Assembly: GCF_018982945.1 (NCBI RefSeq)
Contig: NZ_JABRXE010000001.1
Coordinates: forward strand, 62,001-126,000
DNA length: 64,000 nucleotides
Origin: Anaerostipes faecalis
GTDB taxonomy: Bacteria > Bacillota > Clostridia > Lachnospirales > Lachnospiraceae
Direction: 5' to 3'
In this document: positions 17,679 to 26,767 of the stretch, piece after piece
Layout of the letters: each line of letters opens with the position of its first letter
Numbering within the stretch: the first letter of the stretch is position 1
Made by a program: the position numbers and the translations under genes
The notes under the pieces: generated by a model
Told to the model about the DNA's origin: nothing
The model's database searches: none
Seen by the model: the letters and a program-made list of their open reading frames with translations, nothing else

Positions 17679-18875
17679 ATGGAATTTTGTACTATAGAAG
17701 AAGCAGCAGAGGAACTAAGACAAGGAAAAATTATTATCGTTACAGATGATGAGGACAGAGAAAATGAAGGGGATTTTATCTGTGCTTCACAATTTGCAAC
17801 TACAGATAATATTAATTTTATGGCTACATACGGAAAGGGATTGATTTGTATGCCAATGTCCTTGCAAATGAGCCAGAAGCTGGGATTGTCTGCTATGGTG
17901 AAAAACAATACGGATAATCATGAGACTGCATTTACAGAAAGTATTGATCATGTAGATACAACGACCGGAATATCAGCGGTAGAACGTTCTTTGACTGCAA
18001 TGAAATGTATGGAAGATGGAATCAGACCAGAGGATCTCAGACGTCCGGGACATATGTTTCCACTGATTGCTAAAGAATGGGGTGTCATGGAACGAAACGG
18101 CCATACAGAGGCAACCGTGGATCTGATGAAGATTGCAGGGTTAAAAGAAAGCGGACTTTGCTGTGAAATTATGCGGGAAGACGGAACCATGATGCGGACT
18201 CCGGAGCTGATGGAGCTGGCAGAGAAATTCGGTTTAAAAATGACAACCATTAAAGAACTTCAGAATTACCGAAAAAGTCATGAAGTGTTTGTAAAATGTG
18301 AAGTTACAACTCCAATGCCTACAAAATACGGATCATTTAAAGCATATGGATATGTGGATCAGATCACAGGTGAACATCATGTTGCATTGGTAAAAGGTAA
18401 TGTTGCAGACGGAGAACCAGTATTATGCAGGGTACATTCAGAGTGTCTGACAGGTGATACCTTTGGTTCACTTCGATGTGATTGCGGTGATCAGCTACAT
18501 CAGGCATTACGACAGATTGAAGAAGAAGGTCGAGGTGTTCTTTTATATATGCGACAGGAAGGCAGAGGTATTGGACTGATCAATAAATTAAAAGCTTATG
18601 CACTCCAGGATCAGGGATTGGATACAGTAGAAGCAAATCTGGCTCTCGGCTTTAAAGATGATCTAAGGGAATATTATATCGGTGCTCAGATCCTAAGAGA
18701 TCTTGGAATCAGCCAGTTGAGACTTTTGACCAACAATCCGACAAAAATTGAAGGATTAAGTGAATTTGGACTGGAAATCGTAGAAAGAGTGCCAATTCAG
18801 ATGGCATTAACAGAATATGATCAAAGATACATGAAGACCAAACAGGAAAAAATGAGACATATGACAGATTATTAA
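17679..18875 (+). CDS. ribBA: Bifunctional DHBP synthase/GTP cyclohydrolase II RibBA
   Basis: 398 residues. The N-terminal half is 3,4-dihydroxy-2-butanone-4-phosphate synthase ([13 protein letters not shown] acidic loop; a later HTEATVDL block). The C-terminal half is GTP cyclohydrolase II, with the zinc cysteines in HSECLTGD and LRCDCGDQ and the RQEGRGIGL motif. It supplies both precursors of lumazine. RBS AAGGAGG, ATG 17679, 12 bases after ribE. Confidence 0.97.
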   Translation: MEFCTIEEAAEELRQGKIIIVTDDEDRENEGDFICASQFATTDNINFMATYGKGLICMPMSLQMSQKLGLSAMVKNNTDNHETAFTESIDHVDTTTGISAVERSLTAMKCMEDGIRPEDLRRPGHMFPLIAKEWGVMERNGHTEATVDLMKIAGLKESGLCCEIMREDGTMMRTPELMELAEKFGLKMTTIKELQNYRKSHEVFVKCEVTTPMPTKYGSFKAYGYVDQITGEHHVALVKGNVADGEPVLCRVHSECLTGDTFGSLRCDCGDQLHQALRQIEEEGRGVLLYMRQEGRGIGLINKLKAYALQDQGLDTVEANLALGFKDDLREYYIGAQILRDLGISQLRLLTNNPTKIEGLSEFGLEIVERVPIQMALTEYDQRYMKTKQEKMRHMTDY

Positions 18876-18894
18876 AAGAAAAGGAGATATAAAA

Positions 18895-19362
18895 ATGAGA
18901 GTATTAGAAGGTAAATTAGTAGCAAGTGGATTAAAAATCGGTATTGTAGCAGCACGTTTTAATGAGTTTATTGTATCCAAACTGGTAGGTGGAGCATTAG
19001 ATGGCTTAAAGCGTCATGATGTAAAAGATGATGATATTGATATCGCGTGGGTTCCTGGTGCTTTTGAAATCCCGTTAATTGCAGATAAAATGGCAAAGAG
19101 TGGGAAATACGATGCAGTTATCTGTCTTGGAACAGTAATTCGTGGAGCTACATCCCATTATGATTATGTATGTAACGAAGCTGCAAAAGGGATTGCACAG
19201 GTTTCATTAAATGCAGGAATTCCGGTTCTTTTCGGAGTTGTGACAACAGAAAATATTGAACAGGCAATTGAACGTGCCGGAACCAAAGCAGGTAATAAAG
19301 GATATGATTGTGCACTGTCAGCCATTGAAATGGTACAGCTGATCAAAGAGATGGAAGCATAA
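18895..19362 (+). CDS. ribH: 6,7-dimethyl-8-ribityllumazine synthase
   Basis: 155 residues of the lumazine synthase fold: [18 protein letters not shown] and [15 protein letters not shown] with the catalytic His. It joins the DHBP product with the ribitylamino pyrimidine and usually forms large capsid-like assemblies. RBS AAAGGAG. Last gene of the riboflavin set; the kinase at 19364 begins one base after its stop, so read-through into it is likely. Confidence 0.97.
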   Translation: MRVLEGKLVASGLKIGIVAARFNEFIVSKLVGGALDGLKRHDVKDDDIDIAWVPGAFEIPLIADKMAKSGKYDAVICLGTVIRGATSHYDYVCNEAAKGIAQVSLNAGIPVLFGVVTTENIEQAIERAGTKAGNKGYDCALSAIEMVQLIKEMEA

Positions 19363-19363
19363 A

Positions 19364-20911
19364 ATGAAAAAATATTATTTAGGATTTGATGCGGGAACAC
19401 AAAGTGTGAAAGCTGCCATTTATGATGAGGATATGAAATGTGTTGTCTCAGATACCAATCCGACAATATTAAAGTATCCTCATCCGGGATGGGTGGAAAT
19501 GGATGCAGATCAATACCTTCAGGCAACTATTGCAGGAATACGTAACTGTGTCAGTCAAATGAAAGAAAAGGGGCTTGATCCTGCAGGAATTCGTTCAATA
19601 TTTGGTGATGGAATTATTTGTGGAGTGGTCGGTGTTGATGAAAACTGTAAAGCCATCACTCCATATATTAATTATCTGGATTCCAGGACAAAGGAAGATG
19701 CCAGTGAACTGGCGGAAAGAAATTTAGATATCTGGGCAAAAGAAACGGGAAATCCACAGCCTAATTGTATGTTTCCGGCAATGTTTGCCCGATGGATGAT
19801 GAAAAACTGCAAAGAATTTCAGAAAAATGGTAAAAAGTTCATGCACAACGCACCATATATACTGGCAAATCTGGCGGGACTTTCTGCAAAAGATGCATTT
19901 ATCGACTGGGGAGCTATGTCAGGATGGGGACTGGGTTATCATGTTATCGAGAAAAGGTGGTCCAAAGACCAGCTGGAGATCTTAGAAATTCCTGAGGAAA
20001 TGATGCCGGAAATTAAAAAGCCATGGGATATTATCGGACATTTGTCAGAAAAGTACGCAGAGGAAACAGGGCTTCCGGAAGGAATTCCCATTTGTGCCGG
20101 TGCCGGAGATACAATGCAGTCTATGATAGGCTGTGGAGTTACAGGTGTCAATAAAGCAGCAGATGTGGCAGGCACCTGTGCCATGTTCTGCATTGCAACT
20201 GATGGAATTAAACCAGAGCTAAGCAAGGCAGAAAATAATCTGGTATTCAATAGTGGAACTTTGGAAAATACATATTTTTACTGGGGATTTATTCGTACAG
20301 GGGGGCTTGCCTTACGCTGGTATAAAGATAATGTCTGTGGAAAATCAGAAGATGGAGATTATTTTGATCAATTAAATCAGCAGGCAGAAAATGTACCACC
20401 GGGATCTAACGGGGTTCTTTTCCTTCCATATTTAACAGGAGGTTTTGGGGAAAACACCCAGGCATCTGCCTGTTTCTTAAATATGTCCATGGATACTGAT
20501 CAGGGAGTCTTATGGAGAGCTGTATTGGAAGCCATAGGATATGATTATATGGGAGTAACAGATATTTATAAAAAAGCCGGGGCAAATCTTGATGTAATTA
20601 CAGTGACAGAAGGAGGAAGCAAATCCCGCATATGGAATCAGATGAAAGCAGATATGATGGACTGCCAGGTGGTAACATTAAAAACAGCAGAAGGAGCAGT
20701 TTTGACAGATGCTGCAACGGCAGCATATGCGGTAGGTGATATTAAAGATCTGAAAGCTGTATTTGAAAAGAATCTGGAAATAAAAGAGGTATATAAGCCT
20801 GATCCGGAAAATACCAGTTATTACAGAAAAGTTTATCAGTTACAAAAAGAGCTTGTAAGAAAAGATATGAGGGCAGCTTTCGAAAGCCTGCATAAAATAG
20901 GAGAAATATAA
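19364..20911 (+). CDS. FGGY-family carbohydrate kinase
   Basis: A 515-residue sugar kinase of the xylulokinase/gluconokinase/ribulokinase superfamily. The N-terminal phosphate-1 loop is GFDAGTQSVKAAIYD; the second domain has AGAGDTMQSMIGCG and the adenosine-binding EGGSKSRIWNQMKAD. It phosphorylates a pentose, hexose or polyol. It directly follows ribH with almost no gap, although riboflavin synthesis does not need such a kinase, so the link may be positional only. Substrate unknown; xylulose or a related ketose are candidates. Confidence 0.9.
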   Translation: MKKYYLGFDAGTQSVKAAIYDEDMKCVVSDTNPTILKYPHPGWVEMDADQYLQATIAGIRNCVSQMKEKGLDPAGIRSIFGDGIICGVVGVDENCKAITPYINYLDSRTKEDASELAERNLDIWAKETGNPQPNCMFPAMFARWMMKNCKEFQKNGKKFMHNAPYILANLAGLSAKDAFIDWGAMSGWGLGYHVIEKRWSKDQLEILEIPEEMMPEIKKPWDIIGHLSEKYAEETGLPEGIPICAGAGDTMQSMIGCGVTGVNKAADVAGTCAMFCIATDGIKPELSKAENNLVFNSGTLENTYFYWGFIRTGGLALRWYKDNVCGKSEDGDYFDQLNQQAENVPPGSNGVLFLPYLTGGFGENTQASACFLNMSMDTDQGVLWRAVLEAIGYDYMGVTDIYKKAGANLDVITVTEGGSKSRIWNQMKADMMDCQVVTLKTAEGAVLTDAATAAYAVGDIKDLKAVFEKNLEIKEVYKPDPENTSYYRKVYQLQKELVRKDMRAAFESLHKIGEI

Positions 20912-20916
20912 GAAGA

Positions 20917-20952
20917 CAAGGGTAGTGAAAACTGCCCTTGATTCATTTTAAG
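20917..20952 (+). terminator. Terminator after the FGGY kinase
   Basis: CAAGGGTAGT pairs with ACTGCCCTTG (10 bp with one G-T) around a GAAA tetraloop, followed by ATTCATTTTA. The T-run is weak but the stem is strong. Confidence 0.75.
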
Positions 20953-20998
20953 GGAAGTGTCATAATAAATAAGATAATGAAATGAAGGGATGAGGAAC

Positions 20999-22360
20999 AT
21001 GGCAGCAGCCAGAAATGATTTTACAAAAGGCAGTATTCCACGGAATATTATGAATATGGCAATTCCTATGACATTGGCACAGATCATTAATCTTTTGTAC
21101 AATATTGTAGATCGTATTTACATAGGAAGAATACCTGTTGACGGAACCATGGCTTTGACAGGTCTTGGACTGACATTCCCGATCATAACGATTTTAAGTG
21201 CTTTTGCCAATTTATTTGGTATGGGAGGAGCACCCCTTTGTTCTATTGCCAGAGGAAAAGGAGAAAATCAACGGGCAGCTAATATTATGAGATGTTCTTA
21301 TACGTTATTGTGTATGACAGCATTGGTATTGACCGTTCTTTGCTTCATATTCATGAAACCGATTTTATATGCTTTTGGAGCCAGTGATACTATTTATCCT
21401 TATGCCAGGGATTATCTGCAGATTTATTTGCTGGGAACGGTTTTTGTTATGATCAGCCTGGGAATGAATAATTTTATTAATTCTCAGGGATTTGGGAAAA
21501 TCGGAATGTATACGATTCTGTGCGGCGCAGTGACAAATATTATCCTGGATCCTATCCTGATCTTTGGATTTCATATGGGAGTAAGAGGTGCTGCCACGGC
21601 AACTGTGATTTCACAGGGATTGTCTGCTTTTTTTGCATTAAGATTTTTAAGCAGTCAGAAGGCTATTCTTCGATTGAATCCAAAAGAATTTTATTTAAAT
21701 AGAAGATTGACAAAAGAGATCACAACAATGGGAATATCCGGTTTTACTCTTGCAGCTACCAATGGAGCAGTACAGATTGTATGCAATGCCCAGCTGCAAC
21801 AGTTTGGAGGAGATTTGTATATTGGAGTCATGACCATTTTAAATTCTGTAAGAGATATCCTTACCATGCCTGTAACAGGAATTACCAATGGAGCACAGCC
21901 GGTTCTTGGATTTAACTATGGTGCGGGACATCCTAAAAGAGTAAAAAGCGGAATAAAATTTATGACTATATCCTGCCTGTGTTATACTGCTTTGGCATGG
22001 GGATGCGTGGTACTATTTCCCGAAATATTTATTCACATATTTAATGGAAGCAAAGATTTGATGAAGGCAGCAGTTCCTGCACTCCATATTTATTTCTTTG
22101 GATTTATTTTTATGACTCTTCAGTTTTCCGGACAGGCAACCTTTGTAGCACTGGGAAAAGCAAAGCAGGCTACATTTTTTTCTATTTTCAGGAAAATTAT
22201 TATTGTTGTTCCACTGGCAATGTTTTTGCCATATGTGGGGAATTTAGGTGTTAACGGTGTCTTTTTATCAGAACCTATTTCCAACTTTATTGGAGGACTG
22301 GCATCCTTTACCACAATGATTATTACTGTCTGGAGAAAACTAGAGAAAAATGGAAAATGA
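20999..22360 (+). CDS. MATE-family efflux transporter
   Basis: About 453 residues with 12 predicted hydrophobic membrane spans, of the MATE (multidrug/oligosaccharidyl-lipid) superfamily: N-terminal PRNIMNMAIPMTLAQIINLLYNIVDRIYIG and, in the second half, PVTGITNGAQPVLGFNYGA are typical. It probably exports cationic compounds using Na+ or H+. ATG 20999 is preferred to ATG 20990, since the latter abuts the AAGGG ribosome binding site. Monocistronic between two terminators. Substrate unknown. Confidence 0.92.
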   Translation: MAAARNDFTKGSIPRNIMNMAIPMTLAQIINLLYNIVDRIYIGRIPVDGTMALTGLGLTFPIITILSAFANLFGMGGAPLCSIARGKGENQRAANIMRCSYTLLCMTALVLTVLCFIFMKPILYAFGASDTIYPYARDYLQIYLLGTVFVMISLGMNNFINSQGFGKIGMYTILCGAVTNIILDPILIFGFHMGVRGAATATVISQGLSAFFALRFLSSQKAILRLNPKEFYLNRRLTKEITTMGISGFTLAATNGAVQIVCNAQLQQFGGDLYIGVMTILNSVRDILTMPVTGITNGAQPVLGFNYGAGHPKRVKSGIKFMTISCLCYTALAWGCVVLFPEIFIHIFNGSKDLMKAAVPALHIYFFGFIFMTLQFSGQATFVALGKAKQATFFSIFRKIIIVVPLAMFLPYVGNLGVNGVFLSEPISNFIGGLASFTTMIITVWRKLEKNGK

Positions 22361-22385
22361 AAGAAATGAAAGATATTTTCAGAAG

Positions 22386-22413
22386 GACGCCTAGACGAGG
22401 CGTCTCTTTTCTT
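22386..22413 (+). terminator. Terminator after the MATE gene
   Basis: GACGCCT pairs with AGGCGTC around a five-base loop, followed by TCTTTTCTT. Confidence 0.85.
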
Positions 22414-22455
22414 GTACAATAAAACCAAAATGGTGAAAGAAACGGAGGAAGAAAA

Positions 22456-23184
22456 ATGGATAATGAAAAGATTGCACAATTACAGCAGATGATAGATGAG
22501 AGTCATAATATAGTTTTTTTTGGTGGTGCAGGTGTATCCACAGAAAGTAATATTCCTGATTTTCGAAGTACTGATGGATTATATCATCAGACTTACAAAT
22601 ATCCTCCGGAAATTATGGTCAGTCATAGTTTTTTTGTACATCATACAGAAGAATTTTATGATTTCTATAAAAATAAGATGATTTTCCCGGATGCACAGCC
22701 CAACAAGGCACATTTAAAGCTGGCAGAGCTTGAGCAGGCAGGAAAGTTATCTGCCATTGTAACTCAAAATATTGACGGGCTTCATCAGAAAGCAGGAAGT
22801 AAGAATGTATTTGAGCTTCATGGAAGTGTTCACCGCAATTATTGTCAGAAATGTCATCGTTTTTATGATGTGAATTATATGGTGGAGGCAGATGGTGTAC
22901 CATACTGTGAAACATGTGGCGGAATTATTAAACCGGATGTTGTATTATACGAAGAAGGTCTGGACTCTAACACCATTCAGGGAGCAGTCAACGCCATTTC
23001 CAATGCAGATATGCTGATTATTGGAGGAACTTCTCTGGTGGTATATCCTGCAGCAGGGATGATTGATTATTTCCGTGGAAAATACCTGGCGGTACTGAAC
23101 AGGGATGCCACATCCAGAGACAAGCAGGCAGACATTTGTATTACAGATCCTATTGGTGAAGTATTAGGACAGATAACGGTATAA
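22456..23184 (+). CDS. cobB: NAD-dependent protein deacylase (Sir2 family)
   Basis: A 242-residue sirtuin. NAD-binding motifs GGAGVSTESNIPDFRS and TQNIDGLH, the catalytic His in FELHGSV, and the four-Cys zinc site (CQKC and CETC) are all present. It removes acyl groups from lysines using NAD+. RBS CGGAGGAAG, ATG 22456. The NusG_II gene follows two bases after its stop, so it may lead the operon to apbE. Confidence 0.95.
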   Translation: MDNEKIAQLQQMIDESHNIVFFGGAGVSTESNIPDFRSTDGLYHQTYKYPPEIMVSHSFFVHHTEEFYDFYKNKMIFPDAQPNKAHLKLAELEQAGKLSAIVTQNIDGLHQKAGSKNVFELHGSVHRNYCQKCHRFYDVNYMVEADGVPYCETCGGIIKPDVVLYEEGLDSNTIQGAVNAISNADMLIIGGTSLVVYPAAGMIDYFRGKYLAVLNRDATSRDKQADICITDPIGEVLGQITV

Positions 23185-23186
23185 AA

Positions 23187-23552
23187 ATGAAGAAAAAAGA
23201 TGTAATACTGATCAGTGTGATTTTAGGAATCGCACTGATTAGTTTTGGGATTATGAAATTTACGCAAAAAAGTGGAAAAGAAGTTGTTGTAACAGTGAAC
23301 GGCAGTGAGGTTTTTCGCAGGGAATTGGCAAAGAATCAAACATTTGAAATTCCGGTAAAGGATGGGAAAAATGTTTTAGAGATCAAGGATGGTAAAGTCA
23401 TTATGAAAGAAGCAGATTGCCCGGATCAGATTTGCAGGAAGCATAAGGCTATTGACAAGTCAGGAGAAACCATTGTATGTCTGCCTCATAAAGTAGTGAT
23501 TGAGGTAGAAGCAGATACGAGGGAACAGGAACTGGATGGAATAACCAGGTAG
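23187..23552 (+). CDS. NusG domain II (KOW-like) membrane-anchored protein
   Basis: 121 residues: one N-terminal membrane helix (about 6-24), then a domain of the NusG_II type with the CPDQICRKHKAI and ETIVCLPHKVVIEV blocks. This family is commonly found beside Gx-transporter and ApbE genes in Firmicutes and lies outside the membrane. The conserved Cys pair may be functional. The exact role is not established; a part in extracytoplasmic flavoprotein or electron-transfer systems is inferred from context. No strong RBS is seen, so translation may depend on the sirtuin gene. Confidence 0.88.
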   Translation: MKKKDVILISVILGIALISFGIMKFTQKSGKEVVVTVNGSEVFRRELAKNQTFEIPVKDGKNVLEIKDGKVIMKEADCPDQICRKHKAIDKSGETIVCLPHKVVIEVEADTREQELDGITR

Positions 23553-23561
23553 GAGGAACAA

Positions 23562-24053
23562 ATGACAAAAAGAGTAGCGACCGATGGATTATTTATAGCC
23601 CTTTCACTGGTAGTATCTTATATTGAAGTAATGCTTCCTATTCCTCTGGGAATTCCAGGGGTAAAGATAGGTCTTGCCAATGCAGTGATTATGGTGTTAC
23701 TGTTTTTTACTACCTGGCAAAGGGCTCTGGGAATATCTGTGCTTCGCATTATATTGGCAGGATTCCTTTTTGGAAATCCAATGACGATTGTATACAGTCT
23801 GGCAGGAGGAATTTTAAGCCTTCTGGTGATGGTGCTATTGAGAAAAATCAAAGGTTTTTCAGCCATTGGGATCAGTGTAGGCGGTGGAGTAGCACATAAT
23901 ATGGGACAGCTGACAGTTGCAGTTTTATTAATGGAAAATGCTAAAATCTATCTTTATATGCCGGTGCTTTTGATAACAGGAACCATTGCAGGGGTTGCCA
24001 TCGGGGTATTAACGGGAATATTGGTTAAGAAACTGCCAAAACAGTTATTTTAA
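23562..24053 (+). CDS. Gx transporter family membrane protein (HepS-component-I-like)
   Basis: 163 residues, five or so membrane helices, with the family features GIPGVKIGLANAV and GNPMTIVYSLAGG. Often annotated as heptaprenyl diphosphate synthase component I, but the fold is that of a small-molecule S-component-like transporter. Between the NusG_II and apbE genes, with RBS TAGGAGG. It may bring a flavin or quinone precursor across the membrane; this is inference. Confidence 0.88.
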   Translation: MTKRVATDGLFIALSLVVSYIEVMLPIPLGIPGVKIGLANAVIMVLLFFTTWQRALGISVLRIILAGFLFGNPMTIVYSLAGGILSLLVMVLLRKIKGFSAIGISVGGGVAHNMGQLTVAVLLMENAKIYLYMPVLLITGTIAGVAIGVLTGILVKKLPKQLF

Positions 24054-24069
24054 AGAATGGAGGACAGAC

Positions 24070-25140
24070 ATGGGAGGCATCTGTAAAAAAATATTGGGAA
24101 TGGGTATTATGTTAAGTTTGTTGATATCTTTGACTGGATGTCAGGAAAAAACTTCATCTTACAGCCATACGGATTTTGCCATGGGAACTGTAACAAATGT
24201 TACATTATATGGTACAGGAAATGATCTGGAACAAACCGAGGAAAAAATCATTAAGAAAGTTAAAGAGATAGAGGAGAAACAGATTTCCTGGCGAATTGAG
24301 GATTCTCAGATTGCCCGGTTAAATAAAACCCTTGCCCAAAAGGATCAGGCAGTTATAAAAGAACCATTGAAGGGATGGCTTATGGATGCTTTGGAACTGA
24401 GCCGTGATTCCATGGCAGATGGAAGAAATGCAGTGGATCCGTCTATTGGAAAGCTGACACAGCTTTGGGATTTTGAATCAGAAAATCCCAAAGTTCCGGA
24501 TGCAGATAAAATCAGAGATACAGTAAAGGGAACCCTTCCGGAAAGCAGTGAGCATATCACGATTAGAAAGAAGAATGGAGAAATCCTTACATGTGAAACA
24601 GGTACAAAGTTTGATCTGGGGGCATTTGGAAAGGGAATCGGAACAGATGAGGCAACGAAACTCCTAAAAAAAGAAGAAAATATTTCAGGAGCTATGGTAG
24701 CTTTGGGAGGAAGTATTCTTGTATATGGAGAAAAACCAGATGGCAGTGACTGGAATGTGGGGGTGCAAAGTCCTTCAGGAAAAGATGGAAAAGTGCTCGG
24801 AAGCCTGAAAGTAAAAGGTGATACCTTTATTTCGACTTCCGGTGATTATGAAAAATATTTTGTGGATAAAAAAACAGGAAAGAAATATTTCCATATTTTA
24901 GACTCTAAAACCGGATATCCGGTGGAGACAGATATTACGTCATGTACTATTATATGTGATTCAGGAATCAACAGTGACGGATTGTCTACGGCATGTTTTA
25001 CTCTAGGAGTGGAAAAGAGCAGGGAACTGTTGAAAAAATATAATGCAAAAGCCATATTTGTGGATAAAAAGAAAAACGTATATGTCAGTGAAGGACTGGA
25101 TTTCACCTTACAGGATGATGATTATAAGATTTCAGAGTAA
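24070..25140 (+). CDS. apbE: FAD:protein FMN transferase, lipoprotein
   Basis: A 356-residue ApbE with a lipoprotein signal (SLTGC, Cys at about residue 25). Family motifs: FAMGTVTNVTLYG near the start, the DLGAFGKGIG FAD-binding loop, GGSILVYGEKP, TSGDYEKYF and HILDSKTGYPV. It transfers FMN from FAD to a Thr in target proteins outside the membrane, using Mg2+. RBS GGAGGA, ATG 24070. No FMN-binding-domain target is visible in the window, so its substrate protein is encoded elsewhere. Confidence 0.95.
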   Translation: MGGICKKILGMGIMLSLLISLTGCQEKTSSYSHTDFAMGTVTNVTLYGTGNDLEQTEEKIIKKVKEIEEKQISWRIEDSQIARLNKTLAQKDQAVIKEPLKGWLMDALELSRDSMADGRNAVDPSIGKLTQLWDFESENPKVPDADKIRDTVKGTLPESSEHITIRKKNGEILTCETGTKFDLGAFGKGIGTDEATKLLKKEENISGAMVALGGSILVYGEKPDGSDWNVGVQSPSGKDGKVLGSLKVKGDTFISTSGDYEKYFVDKKTGKKYFHILDSKTGYPVETDITSCTIICDSGINSDGLSTACFTLGVEKSRELLKKYNAKAIFVDKKKNVYVSEGLDFTLQDDDYKISE

Positions 25141-25188
25141 GAGAAGATTGTACTTTTTAAAAAACATAGCTCCCAAAAGTGTTTGTAG

Positions 25189-25197
25189 TGTTATAAT
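25189..25197 (+). promoter_or_regulatory. Extended -10 promoter candidate for rplY
   Basis: GTGTTATAAT is an extended -10 (TGnTATAAT, -10 at 25192-25197) with no good -35 box. It would give a leader of about 120 bases before the L25 start at 25324; no known leader motif was recognised in it. Confidence 0.45.
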
Positions 25198-25323
25198 ACA
25201 TATGTAACAAAGAAACAATTGAATACTTAACCAGACCTCTTATTACTTGCAAGGGAATTGCGCAAAAACATTTCTAAACATAATAAAGGCCGCTAAGCAA
25301 TCAGTTTTAGGAGGAAAAGACAA

Positions 25324-25902
25324 ATGAATACTTTAGAAGCTGAAAAAAGAGATTTACAAATCAAGGCAAAGAAGCTTAGACGGGAAGGATACGTTACCGG
25401 TAATATTTTTGGTAGAGAAATGAAAGAGTCAATGCCGATCAAGATTGAAAAAGCCAAGGCAGAACAGTTGATGAAAAACAATGGTCGAGGCAGCCAGGTT
25501 ATGCTGGATGTAGAAGGACAGAAAATTGATGCTTTGATAAAAGACGTTACTTATGATCCTTTAAAACATCAGTTTATGGAAATTGATTTTCAGGCATTGG
25601 TACAGGGAGAAAAGGTACATTCTGTAGCAGAGATCGTCCTTTTGAATACAGATGTTGTAACAGCAGGAATTGTGGAACCGCATTTACATGAGATTTCATT
25701 TAAAGCAACACCAGATGCACTGATTGATAAAATTGAAGTTGATGTAAGCCATATGAAAGTCGGAGATACCATCGAAGTGAAAGATCTGGACATTGCATCA
25801 AATAAAAATATCGATCTTCTGACAAATCCAGAAGAAGTCATCGTAACCATCGGTGAAATTCAGGCACCGGAAGATGATGAAGAGGAAGCAGCAGAAGCAT
25901 AG
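25324..25902 (+). CDS. rplY: 50S ribosomal protein L25/general stress protein Ctc
   Basis: 192 residues: N-terminal L25 beta-barrel domain binding 5S rRNA (about 1-95; GYVTGNIFG near residue 25) followed by the C-terminal TL5/Ctc extension and an acidic tail. The long CTC form is usual in Firmicutes. RBS TAGGAGG, ATG 25324. Monocistronic. Confidence 0.95.
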   Translation: MNTLEAEKRDLQIKAKKLRREGYVTGNIFGREMKESMPIKIEKAKAEQLMKNNGRGSQVMLDVEGQKIDALIKDVTYDPLKHQFMEIDFQALVQGEKVHSVAEIVLLNTDVVTAGIVEPHLHEISFKATPDALIDKIEVDVSHMKVGDTIEVKDLDIASNKNIDLLTNPEEVIVTIGEIQAPEDDEEEAAEA

Positions 25903-25924
25903 AGTAAAAAACATAAGCAGAAGG

Positions 25925-25955
25925 GATACATCATCAGGGTGTATCTCTTTTTTTG
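25925..25955 (+). terminator. Terminator of rplY
   Basis: GATACA pairs with TGTATC around a nine-base loop, followed by CTCTTTTTTT. Confidence 0.85.
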
Positions 25956-25982
25956 CATGGAAAGTCCCTTATGAGTTATAAT
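25953..25982 (+). promoter_or_regulatory. Sigma-70-type promoter for the HAD gene at 26011
   Basis: TTGCAT (25953-25958) and TATAAT (25977-25982) are separated by 18 bp. The start codon lies 29 bases downstream of the -10. Confidence 0.6.
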
Positions 25983-26010
25983 GGGATCAAAGAAACGGAG
26001 GAACATACAA

Positions 26011-26670
26011 ATGAAATATAAACTTGCTATTTTTGATATGGATGGAACAATTTTAAATACATTAGAAGATCTTTGTGATGCAACAAACTATGCTTTGAGC
26101 CAGTCAGATTATCCGGCACGAACGATAGATGAAGTACGAAGGTTTGTAGGAAATGGTATCAGAAAACTGATCGAGAGAGCAGTTCCAACAGGAACAGAGG
26201 AACCTGAAATTGAAAAAGTACATGAAGATTTTACGAAATATTATAAAGTACATTGTGCGGATAAAACAAAACCATATGATGGAATTATGAAACTGTTGGA
26301 AAAACTTAGAGCAGCAGGCTGTCAGACAGCAGTTGTATCCAACAAGGCAGATTATGCGGTGCAAGAGCTGTGTGAACAATATTTCCAGGGAATGTTTGAT
26401 GCGGCAGCGGGAGAAAAAGAAGGAATTGCCAAAAAACCGGCACCGGATTCTGTAAATGCGGTTATGAAAAAACTGGGAACAACCAAGGAACATGCTGTAT
26501 ATATCGGGGATTCTGAAGTAGATATTGAAACAGCAAAAAATGCTGGGTTGGACTGTATCGTAGTAGAATGGGGATTCAGAGACCGGGAGTACCTGGAAGA
26601 AAAAGGAGGAAAAACTTTTGTAACCAGGCCCGAAGAAATAAAAGAACGGATTCTTGGGGACTTGTATTAA
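26011..26670 (+). CDS. HAD hydrolase, phosphoglycolate phosphatase-like
   Basis: 219 residues of HAD subfamily IA. Motif I is FDMDGTILNT at residues 8-17, motif II VVSNKAD, the Lys in GIAKKPAPD and motif IV YIGDSEVDIETA. The helical cap after motif I and the RFVGNGIRKLIERA block are typical of Gph-like phosphatases. Start ATG 26011 follows CGGAGG; the ATG at 25981 lies in the promoter. The substrate may be phosphoglycolate or another small phosphate. Confidence 0.92.
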   Translation: MKYKLAIFDMDGTILNTLEDLCDATNYALSQSDYPARTIDEVRRFVGNGIRKLIERAVPTGTEEPEIEKVHEDFTKYYKVHCADKTKPYDGIMKLLEKLRAAGCQTAVVSNKADYAVQELCEQYFQGMFDAAAGEKEGIAKKPAPDSVNAVMKKLGTTKEHAVYIGDSEVDIETAKNAGLDCIVVEWGFRDREYLEEKGGKTFVTRPEEIKERILGDLY

Positions 26671-26687
26671 AATATGTTGTTAAAAAA

Positions 26688-26741
26688 TTAACATGACTTT
26701 AACATAGGTATGACAGATAACCAACACTTCTTTGTTATGCT
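26688..26741 (+). promoter_or_regulatory. Pho-box-like promoter of the choice-of-anchor I gene
   Basis: Four hexamers at an exact 11-bp period: TTAACA (26688), TTAACA (26699), ATGACA (26710) and CCAACA (26721). A -10-like TATGCT is at 26736-26741. This is the layout of Gram-positive PhoP sites (TTAACA-type repeats with 5-bp gaps just upstream of the -10). Phosphate control is inferred. Confidence 0.6.
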
Positions 26742-26767
26742 AGTAAAACATAATAAAGGAGGTAGTT

